Below, one piece after another: positions 7,669 to 18,290 of a stretch of 64,000 nt of DNA. The stretch's first letter is position 1, and each line of letters begins with the position of its first letter. A program made the translations under genes and the position numbers. The notes below the pieces were generated by a model. It worked only from the letters and a program-made list of their open reading frames with translations. It made no database searches and was not told where the DNA came from. This DNA is from JACMQX01 sp044225675 (GTDB lineage: Bacteria > Pseudomonadota > Gammaproteobacteria > Burkholderiales > Burkholderiaceae_C): the NCBI GenBank assembly GCA_044225675.1, contig JBGAIH010000001.1, positions 62,001-126,000 of the forward strand, given 5' to 3'.

Positions 7669-10600
7669 TCAGTTCTGCCGCAGGTCCAGCGTGAACGGGA
7701 ACTCGCGGCTGCCCGGTACGTTGATGGTGGCCGGCGGCACGTTCATCACGCCCGGGGTGTGGCCCATGCGGAAGAAGCGGGCCAGGCGCCGGCTTTCGGC
7801 CTCGTAGGAGTTCACCGGGAAGGTGTCGTAGTTGCGGCCGCCCGGGTGGGCCACGTGGTATTGGCAGCCGCCGAGCGAGCGCTTCATCCAGGTGTCGACG
7901 ATGTCGAAGGTCAATGGCGCATGCACGCCGATGCTCGGGTGCAGCGACGAGGGCGGGTTCCAGGCCTTGTAGCGCACACCGGCAACGTATTCGCCGGCCA
8001 CGCCGGTCGGCTGCATCGGCATGGCCTGGCCGTTGACGGTGACCACATAACGGCTCTGGTTGAATCCGGTCACGCGGACCTCGATGCGCTCGAGCGACGA
8101 GTCCACATAGCGGACGGTGCCGCCGGCCATGCCTTCCTCGCCCATCACGTGCCAGGGCTCCAGCGCATTGCGCAGGGTCAGCTCCATGCCCATGGTGCGA
8201 ACCTCGCCCACCAGCGGGAAGCGGAACTCCAGGTGCGGCGCGAACCAGCTCGGATCGAAGGGGTAACCCGCCTGGTTCATCTCGGCGATCACGTCCTCGA
8301 AATCCATCTTCACGAAGGTCGGCAGCAGGAAGCGGTCATGCAGTTCGGTGCCCCAGCGGGTGGCGGGCATCGTGTAGGGCTTGTTCCAGAAGCGGGCGAT
8401 CAGCGCGCGCAGCAGCAGCTGCTGCGCGATGACTCGCTGCGGTGGGTGTTGCCCGTCACGTCGATCAGGATGTTGCGCAGCGTGCGGTCGAGCAGCCAGG
8501 GCGGCATGGCGTCGCCATATTTCTCGCGGTTGCGCACGATCTCGCGCAGCGCGATTTCCAGTTCGTAGAGCTGGTCGTTGCGGGCCTCGTCCACCCTCGG
8601 CGCCTGGCTCGTGGGCCCGATGAACATGCCGCTGAACAGGTAGCTGAGCGACGGATGGTTGTGCCAGTACAGGATCAGGCTGGCCAGCAGCTCGGGCCGG
8701 CGCAGGAACGGGCTGTCGGCCGGCGTCGCGCCGCCGAGCACGAAATGGTTGCCGCCGCCGGTGCCGGTGTGGCGGCCGTCGGTCATGAACTTCTCGGCCG
8801 ACAGGCGCGTGAGGAAGGCCGCGTCGTAGAGGAATTCGGTGTGCTGGACCAGTTCCTTCCAGCTGTGGGCCGGGTGGATGTTCACCTCGATCACGCCCGG
8901 GTCGGGCGTGACCTGCAGCAGCTTCAGGCGCGGGTCGCGCGGCGGCGGATAGCCTTCGAGCACGATCTTCAGGCCCAGCTCCTGGGCCGTGGTTTCCACG
9001 GCGGCCAGCAGGTCGAGGTAGTCTTCCAGGCGCGCGAGCGGCGGCATGAAGACGTAGAGCATCCGGCCGCCCAGGCCCTGCGTTTCGGCCTTCGGTCCGT
9101 TGGCGCGGCGCGGATCGCGCACCTCCACGCACAGCGCGGTGCGCGTGATGTCACCCGCCGACTCGAAGCGTGCCGGCGGCCGCTCGCGTCGGCTGGCGTC
9201 GGCGTCGAGGCCGTCGGGGCCCATGCCCCGGGTCTGCAGCACCTGGCGCGCCTGCGCGCCCGGCCCGCGCCCGGTGGCCTGCGTGAAGTCCACCGCCTGG
9301 TAGGGCGAGGCCGGATTCAAGGCGCCCGCACCGCCAGCCATCGCGCCGCCGCTGCCGTGCAGGCCCGGTGCGTAGCGCGCTGCCAGCGCAGCGCGGGGCG
9401 GCAGCGCATTGCGCGGATCGAACGGATCGCGCTCGATCATGTAGGGGTAGTCGCCCTTGGTGACCCAGGGCAGCGAGTCGAGCGGCAGGCGGTAGCCCAT
9501 CGGCGAGTCACCCGGGATCAGGTACATGCGCTCGTCGCGGAAGAACCAGGGGCCGGTGCTCCAGACCGGGCCCGCCATCGCAGGCGAGGACGCCTCCTGG
9601 GCCTGCAGCGGCAGCACGTAGCCGACGACCGAATCGAGCTTCTGGTCGAACACGCGGCGCAGGCGTGCGCGCTCCAACTCGTCGTCCAGGCGCGAGTCGA
9701 ACGGGTCCACGTTCACCGGCAGGCGCCGCTCGCGCCAGAGGTAGTACCACACGTCCTCGTAGCCCGGCGAGATGTACTTGTCGCTGATGTTGAGCTTGGA
9801 CGTGAGCGTGCGGATGAAGCGTTCGGCGTCCTGCGTGGTGTAGTGCGTCGGGAAGCGCTCGTCGCCGAACAGGTCGGGGTTGCGCCAGGACGGCTGGCCA
9901 TCGGCGCGCCAGTAGATGCTGAGCGCCCAGCGCGGCAGCTGCTCGCCCGGGTACCACTTGCCCTGCCCGAAGTGCAGGAAGCCGCCCTGGCCGTACTCGT
10001 CGCGCAGCCGCTGGACCAGCTCCGTGGCGTAGCCGCGCTTCGTCGGGCCGAGCGCATCGGTGTTCCACTCGGCGGCATCGCGGTCGCTCACCGCCACGTA
10101 GGTCGGCTCGCCGCCCATGGTGAGGCGCACATCGCCTGCGGCCAGCTGCTGGTCCACCGTCTCGCCGAGCGCAAGCACCGCGGCCCACTGTTCCTCGGTA
10201 TAGGGCTTGGTCACGCGCGGCGATTCGTAGATGCGGGTGACCCTCATGTCGTGGCCGAACGTGACCTCCGACTTGTCGACACCGCCTTCGATCGGCGCCG
10301 CGCTCGACGGCCGTGGCGTGCAGGCCAGCGGGATGTGGCCTTCGCCGGCGAGCAGGCCGGACGTCGCGTCCAGGCCGATCCAGCCGGCCCCCGGCAGGTA
10401 GACCTCGCACCAGGCGTGCAGGTCGGTGAAGTCATAGGTCGTGCCGCTCGGACCGTCGAGCGCCTTGACGTCGGGGGTCAGCTGGATCAGGTAGCCCGAC
10501 ACGAAGCGCGCGGCCAGGCCGCAATGGCGCAGCAGCTGGACCAGCAGCCAGCCCGAGTCGCGGCAGGAGCCGGAGGCGAGCCGCAGGGTTTCCTCCGGCG

Positions 10601-11102
10601 TCTGCACGCCGGGCTCCATGCGGATGAGGTACTTGATGTCCTGCTGGACCTGCTGGTTCAGTGCGATCAGAAAGTCGATCGTGCGGCGCTGCTTGCGGTC
10701 GATCCGGTCGAGATAGGCCTGCACCATTGGCGTCGCGGGCTCGGCCACGAGGTACGGGGCCAGCTCGGCCGCCTGTTCGGCGGTGTAGGTGAAGGGGAAA
10801 TTCTCGGCCTGCGGCTCCAGGAAGAAGTCGAAGGGGTTGTAGACCGACATCTCGACCACGAGGTCGACCGTGACCTTGAACTCGGTCGTCTTTTCGGGAA
10901 ACACCAGCCGGGCGAGGTAGTTGGAGAATGGGTCCTGCTGCCAGTTGATGAAGTGATTCGCCGGCTCGACCTTCAGCGAGTAGGAGATCACGTTGCTGCG
11001 GCAGTGGGGCGCGGGCCGCAGGCGCACGACTTGCGGCCCGAGATGGACCGGCCGGTCGTATTTGTAGTGCGTGACGTGATGAAGGGCTGCGTGGATCGAC
11101 AT
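7669..11102 (-). pseudogene. Transglutaminase-like/DUF2126 protein, internal deletion with frameshift
   Basis: The N-terminal frame begins at the ATG ending at 11102 and runs 900 codons to a stop at 8400. It holds a transglutaminase-like domain with the triad C180 (SGSCRDSGW), H229 (DLHAWCEV) and D245 (GLDATSG), then a long DUF2126 region. The conserved DUF2126 tail (AQQLLLRALIARFW through the C-terminus) continues in another frame down to 7669. At about 8437-8450 the reading passes directly from THRSE to IAQQLL, omitting a family segment of about 30 residues (normally starting FCIDK) and changing frame. This suggests a deletion of roughly 95-100 bp. Intact members work with ATP-grasp and alpha-E proteins such as those at 13805 and 15325. 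The catalytic N-terminal domain could still be made. Confidence 0.8.
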
Positions 11103-11192
11103 GCTCGTGATTTCTCGTAGTGGCCAAGGCAATACTAGCAAGTCCCGAGCCATGTCGGCGCAGATATCTTGCGAAACGTTATGCGCTGACAC

Positions 11193-13745
11193 ATGCGTTC
11201 GCAACCCCTGCAGGAGGCGCGCCAGTACGGGCTGCTGACCCCGGTTTGGACCGGAATCATCGCGGGCACGGCGCTGCAACTGCAGCAGCCGCAGCTTATC
11301 GAGCCCTGGGCCTATGGCCTGTGCGCGCTGGCGGGGCTCGCTCTGCTGATGCCCCTGGCGATCCGGGCCCTGGCCGGCCGGGCGCGGCAGGCGGCGGTCT
11401 GGGCTGCAGTGGCTGTGCTCGCGTTCAGCGTCTGCGGCCTGCGCGCGGCAGCATTCGCCGACGCGGCGCTCAAGGCGGAACTGCAGGGCCGTGACATCGT
11501 CGTGACAGGCGTGGTCGCCGCGATGCCGCAACTGTCGGAAGAAGGGGCGCGGTTCGTGCTGGCGGTGGAGGGCGCCCAGCTCGACGGCGAGCCGGTGACC
11601 GTGCCGGCGCGCGTGCTGCTCGGCTGGTACAGCGCGCAGGTGGGCCAGATTGCAGAGGCGGTCCGAACTGCAGAGGCAGGCCAAATGGCCCAGCGGGCCG
11701 ACGCGCCGCGCGCCGGCGAGCGCTGGCGGCTGACGGTGCGGCTGCGGCAGCCGCACGGCGGGCGCAATCCCCACGGCTTCGACTACGAGCTGTGGCTCTG
11801 GGAACAGGGCCTGCAGGCAACGGGCTACGTGCGACTCGACGCGCCCGGCCCGCAGCGCCTGGCGACCACCTGGCGCCATCCGGTCGAGCGGGCCCGCCAG
11901 GCCGTGCGTGACGCCGTCCTCGCGCGCGTGGCCGACCGCCGCATGGCGGGCATCATCGCCGCGCTGCTGGTGGGCGATCAGGCTGCCATCGACCGGGCCG
12001 ACTGGGACGTGTTCCGGGCCACCGGAGTTGCCCACCTCATGAGCATCTCGGGCCTGCACGTGACTCTGTTCGCCTGGGTCATGGCCGCAGTCGTGGGCTG
12101 GCTGTGGCGACGCAGCGACCTCGTGGGCAGCAGCCTGTGCCTGCGCTGGCCGGCACCGTCCGCAGGCCTGGCGGGCGGCCTCGTCCTGGCAACGGCCTAT
12201 GCGGTGTTCAGCGGCTGGGGCGTGCCGGCGCAGCGCACCGTCTGGATGCTCGGCACCGTGACCCTGCTGCGCCTCTCGGGCCGCCGCTGGCCCTGGCCGC
12301 AGGTCTGGCTTCTGGCCTGCGCGGTGGTGGTGGTGATCGACCCGTGGGCGCTGCTGCAGGCGGGCTTCTGGCTGAGCTTCGTGGCGGTCGGTGTGCTGTT
12401 CGCCTCCGCACAGGCGGCCGATCCGGCCGAGCTGGATACGCGCACTTCGCCGGCCTCAGGGCCCGAGCAGGGCGCGAGGCTGTCACGCATCCGCCTGGGT
12501 GCGCGGCTGCGGGCCGCCGCGCGTGAGCAGGGCGTCATCACGCTGGCGCTTTCGCCGCTGTCCCTGCTGCTGTTCGGGCAGGTCTCGCTGGTGGGCCTGC
12601 TGGCCAATGCGCTGGCCATCCCCTGCATCACCTGGCTGGTCACGCCGCTCGTGATGGCGGGCGTTGCGCTGCCCGTGCTCTGGGATGTGGCGGCCGCGGT
12701 GCTGCAGGCCCTGGCAGCCGTGTTGGGTGTCATGGCCGCATGGCCGGGGGCGGCGGTGTTCCTGCCGGTGCCGCCCACCGCGCTGGGCGTGGCGGCCGTG
12801 GCGGGGGGCCTGCTCCTGGTTCTGCGCCTGCCGCCGGCATGGCGGCTGCTGGGCTTGCCGCTGATGCTGCCGGCGCTGCTGTGGCTGCCGCCGCGGCCGG
12901 CGCCCGGCCAGTTCGAACTGCTGGCCGCTGATATTGGCCAGGGCAATGCGGTGATCGTGCGCACCGCCGGCCACACGCTCGTCTACGATGCCGGCCCGCG
13001 ACTGGGCCGCGAAAGCGACGCCGGCCACCGCGTGCTGGTTCCTTTGCTGCGGGCGCTGGACGAGCGGGTCGATCTGCTCATGCTCAGCCACCGCGACGCC
13101 GACCACACGGGCGGCGCCGCCGCCGTGCTGGCGCAGCAGCCGGCCGCGCAACTGTCGAGCTCGCTGGAGGACGGCCATCCACTGCTGGCCGAGCGGCCCG
13201 GCACGCGCTGCATCGCCGGTCAGCGCTGGCAATGGGATGGCGTGAGCTTCGAGGTGCTGCACCCTCAGCCGGGTGACTACGGCGCCGGCCTGCGGCCCAA
13301 TGGTCTGTCCTGCGTGCTGCGCATCGCCACATCCGCCCCCGCGCCCGTCCCCGTGCCTTCGCCCGCGTCTGCGGGCGGACCTGGCGATGCGCCCGTCGTC
13401 GCGCTGCTCACGGGCGACATCGAGGCCGCGCAGGAGGCGCGCCTGGTTCGCGATGGCGCCGACCTGCGTGCCGATCTGCTGCTCGTGCCGCACCACGGCA
13501 GCCGCACCTCGTCGACGCCGGCCTTCATCGACGCGGTGCAGCCCCGGCTTGCGCTCGTGCAGGCGGGCTACCGCAACCGCTTCAGCCATCCGGCGCCGCA
13601 GGTGGCGCAGCGCTATGCCGAGCGCGGCATCGTGCTCATCGAGTCGCCCCGCTGCGGCGCAGCGCGCTGGCAGTCCGCGCAACCCGCGCACGTGACATGC
13701 CAGCGCGAACTCGACCGCCGCTACTGGCATCACCGCTTTCCTTGA
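11193..13745 (+). CDS. comEC: ComEC/Rec2 DNA uptake channel
   Basis: An 850-aa inner-membrane protein that passes single-stranded DNA into the cytoplasm during natural transformation. The order is the usual one: N-terminal membrane segments and a beta (OB-like) domain, then the Competence domain with its signature SISGLHVTLF near residue 290 and many hydrophobic helices to about residue 565. Last is a C-terminal metallo-beta-lactamase domain with HRDADH near residue 633 and a later PHHGS. The start ATG at 11193 gives full length for proteobacterial ComEC. It is divergent from the DUF2126 gene, with 90 bases between starts. With the pilin at the left edge this fits a naturally competent relative, which is inference. 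Confidence 0.92.
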   Translation: MRSQPLQEARQYGLLTPVWTGIIAGTALQLQQPQLIEPWAYGLCALAGLALLMPLAIRALAGRARQAAVWAAVAVLAFSVCGLRAAAFADAALKAELQGRDIVVTGVVAAMPQLSEEGARFVLAVEGAQLDGEPVTVPARVLLGWYSAQVGQIAEAVRTAEAGQMAQRADAPRAGERWRLTVRLRQPHGGRNPHGFDYELWLWEQGLQATGYVRLDAPGPQRLATTWRHPVERARQAVRDAVLARVADRRMAGIIAALLVGDQAAIDRADWDVFRATGVAHLMSISGLHVTLFAWVMAAVVGWLWRRSDLVGSSLCLRWPAPSAGLAGGLVLATAYAVFSGWGVPAQRTVWMLGTVTLLRLSGRRWPWPQVWLLACAVVVVIDPWALLQAGFWLSFVAVGVLFASAQAADPAELDTRTSPASGPEQGARLSRIRLGARLRAAAREQGVITLALSPLSLLLFGQVSLVGLLANALAIPCITWLVTPLVMAGVALPVLWDVAAAVLQALAAVLGVMAAWPGAAVFLPVPPTALGVAAVAGGLLLVLRLPPAWRLLGLPLMLPALLWLPPRPAPGQFELLAADIGQGNAVIVRTAGHTLVYDAGPRLGRESDAGHRVLVPLLRALDERVDLLMLSHRDADHTGGAAAVLAQQPAAQLSSSLEDGHPLLAERPGTRCIAGQRWQWDGVSFEVLHPQPGDYGAGLRPNGLSCVLRIATSAPAPVPVPSPASAGGPGDAPVVALLTGDIEAAQEARLVRDGADLRADLLLVPHHGSRTSSTPAFIDAVQPRLALVQAGYRNRFSHPAPQVAQRYAERGIVLIESPRCGAARWQSAQPAHVTCQRELDRRYWHHRFP

Positions 13746-13804
13746 ACTGCGTAAGCAAGAAGAGGCCCAGAACTTGCTATGCTGGAGGCAGGAGAGACGC
13801 CTTC

Positions 13805-15310
13805 ATGCAGAAATTCGACGAGATGTACACGGCCCAGCCCTATGAGTTCTTCTCCCAGGGCAAGGCGGTGCGGGATCACTACAAAACCTACGATGCATGG
13901 CTGGCACGTCAGCCCGGCGACATGATGCGAAAGCGCCGCGAAGAGGCCGAGATGATCTTCCGCCGCGTCGGCATCACCTTTGCCGTCTATGGTGCCAAGG
14001 ACGAGGACGGCCACGGCACCGAGCGCCTCATCCCGTTCGACCTGATCCCCCGCATCATTCCGGCCCATGAGTGGGCCAGCATGGAAAAGGGCCTGGTGCA
14101 GCGCGTGACCGCGCTCAACAAGTTCATCCACGACGTCTACCACGGCCAGGAGATCATCAAGGCGGGCGTCGTGCCGCGCGAGCAGATTCTCAACAACGCG
14201 CAGTTCCGGCCCGAGATGCTCGGCGTCGAAGTGCCCAACGGCATCTACTCGCACATCGCGGGCATCGACATCGTGCGCGCGCCCGATGCCTCGGGCCAGG
14301 GCCAGTACTACGTGCTCGAAGACAACCTGCGCGTGCCCAGCGGCGTGAGCTACATGCTCGAGGACCGCAAGATGATGATGCGGCTCTTCCCGGACCTGTT
14401 CAACATGCACCGCGTGGCGCCGGTCGCGCACTACCCCGACCTGCTGCTGGAGACGCTGCGGGCTTCGGCCCCCGCGGCCACGGCCGACCCGACGGTGGTC
14501 GTGCTCACGCCCGGCATGTACAACAGCGCCTATTTCGAGCATGCCTTCCTGGCCCAGCAGATGGGCGTGGAACTGGTCGAGGGCCAGGATCTGGTCGTCA
14601 AGGACAACTTCGTCTACATGCGCACCACGCGCGGCCCCAAGCGCGTGGACGTGATCTACCGGCGCGTCGACGACGACTTCCTCGACCCGAAGGTGTTCCG
14701 TCCGACCTCCACGCTCGGCTGCGCCGGGCTGATGGACGCCTACCGCGCCGGCAACGTCAACATCTGCAATGCCGTGGGCACGGGCGTGGCCGACGACAAG
14801 TCGATCTATCCCTACGTTCCCAAGATGATCGAGTTCTACCTCGGCGAAAAGCCCATCCTCAACAACGTGCCGACCTACATGTGCCGCAATGACGAGGACC
14901 TGAAGTACACCCTGGCCAACCTCAAGGACCTGGTCGTCAAGGAGGTCCATGGCGCGGGTGGCTACGGCATGCTCGTCGGCCCGGCCGCGACGACGGCCGA
15001 GATCGAGGACTTCCGCAAGGCCGTGCTGGCCAACCCGAGCGGCTACATCGCCCAGCCCACGCTCAGCCTGTCGAGCTGCCCGACCTTCGTGGAGTCGGGC
15101 ATCGCGCCGCGCCACATCGACCTGCGGCCCTTCGTGCTGTCGGGCAAGGAGGTGCAGATGGTGCCCGGCGGCCTCACGCGCGTGGCGCTCAAGGAGGGCT
15201 CGCTCGTCGTCAACTCGTCGCAGGGCGGCGGAACCAAGGACACCTGGATCCTGGAAGATGCCTCCACGCCGGCACCGGCTTCGTCCACCCAATCGCAGTC
15301 GCAAGCCTGA
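13805..15310 (+). CDS. Circularly permuted type 2 ATP-grasp protein (COG2308)
   Basis: A 501-aa ATP-grasp protein of the circularly permuted COG2308 family, predicted to form an amide (peptide-like) bond using ATP. The start at 13805 (MQKFDEMY) has a good GGAGAG ribosome-binding element; a longer frame running back into comEC is rejected. Characteristic segments are IIPAHEWASMEKGL near residue 83, EDNLRVPSGVSYMLEDR near 173-190 and VKEVHGAGGYGM near 378-390, the last likely part of the nucleotide pocket. The alpha-E gene follows after 14 bases, so the two are an operon. Known gene neighbourhoods join these two with transglutaminase-like proteins and often an Anbu peptidase; no Anbu gene is in this window. 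The substrate is unknown. Confidence 0.88.
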   Translation: MQKFDEMYTAQPYEFFSQGKAVRDHYKTYDAWLARQPGDMMRKRREEAEMIFRRVGITFAVYGAKDEDGHGTERLIPFDLIPRIIPAHEWASMEKGLVQRVTALNKFIHDVYHGQEIIKAGVVPREQILNNAQFRPEMLGVEVPNGIYSHIAGIDIVRAPDASGQGQYYVLEDNLRVPSGVSYMLEDRKMMMRLFPDLFNMHRVAPVAHYPDLLLETLRASAPAATADPTVVVLTPGMYNSAYFEHAFLAQQMGVELVEGQDLVVKDNFVYMRTTRGPKRVDVIYRRVDDDFLDPKVFRPTSTLGCAGLMDAYRAGNVNICNAVGTGVADDKSIYPYVPKMIEFYLGEKPILNNVPTYMCRNDEDLKYTLANLKDLVVKEVHGAGGYGMLVGPAATTAEIEDFRKAVLANPSGYIAQPTLSLSSCPTFVESGIAPRHIDLRPFVLSGKEVQMVPGGLTRVALKEGSLVVNSSQGGGTKDTWILEDASTPAPASSTQSQSQA

Positions 15311-15324
15311 ACGGGGACCCACTC

Positions 15325-16284
15325 ATGCTATCCCGCACCGCAGATCACCTCTTCTGGATGTCGCGCTACACCGAGCGCGCCGAAAACACCGCCCGCATGC
15401 TCGACGTCAACTACCAGACCTCGCTGCTGCCCCAGTCAACGGCCGTCGCGCAGGTCGGCTGGCAGGGTCTGCTGAGCATCAGCGAACTGCTGCCCTCGTA
15501 CAGGGCCAAGTACGCCGAGATCACGCCGCGCAGCGTCATGGAGTTCATGGTCAAGGACGAGAGCAATCCTTCGTCCATCATCTCGTGCCTGAAGGCCGCC
15601 CGCGAGAACGCGCGCGCCGTGCGCGGCACGCTCACCACCGAGACCTGGGAGACGCAGAACCAGACCTGGCTGGAGCTCAACCGGATGATCCGCGCGGGCG
15701 AGTTCGAGCGCGACCCGGGGCAGTTCTTCGAATGGGTCAAGTTCCGCTCGCACCTCTCGCGCGGCGTCACCGTCGGCACCATGCTCATGGACGAGGCGCT
15801 GTACTTCATGCGCATGGGCACGTTCCTGGAACGCGCCGACAACACCGCGCGGCTGGTCGACGTGAAGTTCCACGCGCTGCAGAGCGACTTCTTCGGCACG
15901 GCCAGCGAGAAGGACCAGGAGTACGACTTCTACCACTGGAGCGCGATCCTGCGCAGCGTCTCGGGCTTCGAGATCTACCGCAAGGTCTACCGCGACGTCA
16001 TCAAGCCCGAGCGCGTGGCCGAGCTGCTGATCCTGCGGCCCGACATGCCGCGCTCGCTGCACGCGAGCATGAACGAGGTGGTGAGCAATCTCGCCATGGT
16101 GGCCAATGACGCCTCCAGCGAGACCCACCGCCGGGCCGGCAAGCTGCGCGCCGACCTGCAGTACGGCCGCATCGACGAGATCCTGGCCACCGGCCTGCAC
16201 GCCTTCCTCACCCAGTTCCTCGACCGGGTGAACGAGCTGGGCATGCACATCAGCCGCGACTTCCTCGTGCCGAACTCGGCCTGA
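15325..16284 (+). CDS. Alpha-E domain-containing protein (DUF403)
   Basis: A 319-aa all-helical alpha-E (DUF403, COG2307) protein, normal in length. The diagnostic N-terminus MLSRTADHLFWMSRYTERAE is complete, with further conserved helices at WMETQNQTW-like and FLERADNTARL segments. It is the second gene of an operon with the ATP-grasp protein 14 bases upstream, and its biochemical role is thought to be as a partner in the same ATP-dependent amide-forming pathway. It may bind nucleotide or substrate rather than catalyse. Cytoplasmic; no membrane segment or signal is visible. Confidence 0.88.
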   Translation: MLSRTADHLFWMSRYTERAENTARMLDVNYQTSLLPQSTAVAQVGWQGLLSISELLPSYRAKYAEITPRSVMEFMVKDESNPSSIISCLKAARENARAVRGTLTTETWETQNQTWLELNRMIRAGEFERDPGQFFEWVKFRSHLSRGVTVGTMLMDEALYFMRMGTFLERADNTARLVDVKFHALQSDFFGTASEKDQEYDFYHWSAILRSVSGFEIYRKVYRDVIKPERVAELLILRPDMPRSLHASMNEVVSNLAMVANDASSETHRRAGKLRADLQYGRIDEILATGLHAFLTQFLDRVNELGMHISRDFLVPNSA

Positions 16285-16472
16285 GGTCCACACCCTCGGT
16301 CAGCCCGGGTTCCGCCCCGGTCGCCATCGCGGGCTCGCAGCCCGGGCGGCCGGCGCCGCATGCAAGCTGCGGCGCTGCGCGCCTTCGGCACGGCGGGCAG
16401 GGCACAGGGGCGGGGGAGGGACCGAGACCTGGCCCGCGCCTGCCTATACTGTCGAGCCAACACGGAGTTCAC

Positions 16473-18278
16473 ATGTCATTCGTCGTCGCATCCCTGGAAG
16501 ACAGGATCGATCAGGCCCTGGCGCTGGGCGCGCTGGAGCAGGCGCTGCAGCTGGTCGTCAGCGCGGAGCAGCAGCAGCCGGGCCATGCCGCCATCCAGCA
16601 CCGCTATGGGCTGGTCCTCATGCGGATGAACCGCGCGCATGAGGCCTTCGCGAAGTTCAGCCAGGCCCTGCGGCTGAATCCCAGCTCGGTGGAAATCCGC
16701 ATGTCGCTCGCCCAGGCCTACCTCACGATGAACGACGGCTGGAGTGCCGCCGCCTGGGTCAGCGACGCCTGCCGTGTGGCGCCGTCCAATCCGCTGGTCT
16801 GGATCCAGCTCGCGCAGCTGCTGACGGCTCACAAGCGCGAGTCCGAGATCGAGCCGGCCCTGCGCGCCGGTGTCGGCGCCAACCCCGGCTCCAAGGCCCT
16901 GGTCGAGGCGCTGGCCGAGTTCTACCTCAATCGCAAGCGCTATGCCGAAGGCCTGCCCGTCTACGACGACCTCATTGCACTCGACCCGCGAGACACCAAG
17001 AACCTGCTGCACCACGGCTTCTGCCTGGAGCACACCCACAAGCTCGAAGCGTCGGTGGCGCAGTACCGCAAGGCCATCGAACTGCGGCCGGACTTCCTGG
17101 AGGCGCACGTCGACCTGGCCGGCGTGCTCTGGCGTCTGGCCGACTATGAGGGCTCGCTGCATCACGCGCGGCGCGCGGTGGAGATCGAGCCGAACCACCC
17201 CTATGCCGTGCGCATCCTGGGCACGGCGCTGCTGCACCTGAACCGCCTGGACGAGGCCGAGGTGCAACTGCGACGCGCGCTCGAACTCAAGCCGGACTTT
17301 CCCATTGCCATCGTCGACCTCGCCCTGCTGCTGCTGCTGGCGGGCAAGTTCGAGGAAGGCTGGCAGGTCTATGAGCGCCGCTGGACCGACACCGACCGCA
17401 TGAACCGCCCGGCCTTCTTCCGGCCCGAGCTGGAGTGGAAGGGGCCGGTCAAGCAGCCGGTCAAGGGCAAGCGCATCGTCATCTATGCCGAGCAGGGCCT
17501 GGGCGACGTGATCAATTTCATCCGCTATGCCAAGGTGCTGCAGGACGACGGCGCCACCGTGTACTGCGTGATCCAGCCCGAGCTGGTGCCGCTGGTCGAG
17601 AGCATGCCGGGCGTGGTCGGGCTCAAGCCCAACCTCAACATCGAGGCCGACTACCACGTCGCGCTGCTCGAACTGCCGCTGCACTACCGCACGAACGCCG
17701 AGAACGCGCCGCGCGAAACCCCCTACCTGCACGCGCCGGCCGACAAGGTCGCGCACTGGCGCGAGCGCATGAAGAAGTGGGACGGCCAGCTCAAGATCGG
17801 CATCGCCTGGGCGGGGCACTACATCCACGCCAACCACCACAACCGCTGCATGCCGCTGTCGGAGTTCAAGCCCATCATCGAAATGCCGGGCGTGCAGTGC
17901 TTCAGCCTGCAGAAGTCCGACGGCGAGCGCTACACCGACATGGCGGTGGACGAGGATCAGCTGGTGGACTTCACCGGCGACTGGAAGGACTTCACCGACA
18001 GCTCGGCGATGATCGCCAATCTCGACCTCGTCATCAGCATCGACTCTGCCGTCATCCACCTAGCGGCCGCCATGGGCAAACCGACCTGGGTGGTGCTGCC
18101 GCCCAATCCGGACTGGCGCTGGCTCCTGGAGCGCGAGGACTCGCCCTGGTACCCGACGATGAAGCTGTTCCGTCGTGGCCACACCGAGCCGCGCACGGCC
18201 CAGATGGCACGCGTCATCAAGGAGCTGAAGGCCCAGAAGAAGGCGCTGCTGCCCCAGCTTCAGCCCAGCCTGGTCTGA
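16473..18278 (+). CDS. TPR protein with glycosyltransferase-like C-terminal domain
   Basis: A 601-aa protein in two parts. Residues about 1-300 are tetratricopeptide repeats (repeated A-Y-LN and LxPxx patterns such as ALRLNPSS and AIELRPDF), a protein-binding scaffold. Residues about 325-600 resemble the heptosyltransferase/GT-B-like domain found fused to TPRs, with YAEQGLGDVINFIRY, the late SIDSAVIHLAAAMG and a WVVLPPNPDWRW stretch. Such proteins are often linked to surface glycan or flagellin modification, but there is no glycan cluster here, so the role is open. A TATACT element at 16444-16449 upstream may be a -10 box. It is convergent with the GST gene, 12 bases apart. Confidence 0.75.
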   Translation: MSFVVASLEDRIDQALALGALEQALQLVVSAEQQQPGHAAIQHRYGLVLMRMNRAHEAFAKFSQALRLNPSSVEIRMSLAQAYLTMNDGWSAAAWVSDACRVAPSNPLVWIQLAQLLTAHKRESEIEPALRAGVGANPGSKALVEALAEFYLNRKRYAEGLPVYDDLIALDPRDTKNLLHHGFCLEHTHKLEASVAQYRKAIELRPDFLEAHVDLAGVLWRLADYEGSLHHARRAVEIEPNHPYAVRILGTALLHLNRLDEAEVQLRRALELKPDFPIAIVDLALLLLLAGKFEEGWQVYERRWTDTDRMNRPAFFRPELEWKGPVKQPVKGKRIVIYAEQGLGDVINFIRYAKVLQDDGATVYCVIQPELVPLVESMPGVVGLKPNLNIEADYHVALLELPLHYRTNAENAPRETPYLHAPADKVAHWRERMKKWDGQLKIGIAWAGHYIHANHHNRCMPLSEFKPIIEMPGVQCFSLQKSDGERYTDMAVDEDQLVDFTGDWKDFTDSSAMIANLDLVISIDSAVIHLAAAMGKPTWVVLPPNPDWRWLLEREDSPWYPTMKLFRRGHTEPRTAQMARVIKELKAQKKALLPQLQPSLV

Positions 18279-18290
18279 GGTCTGCGGCCT

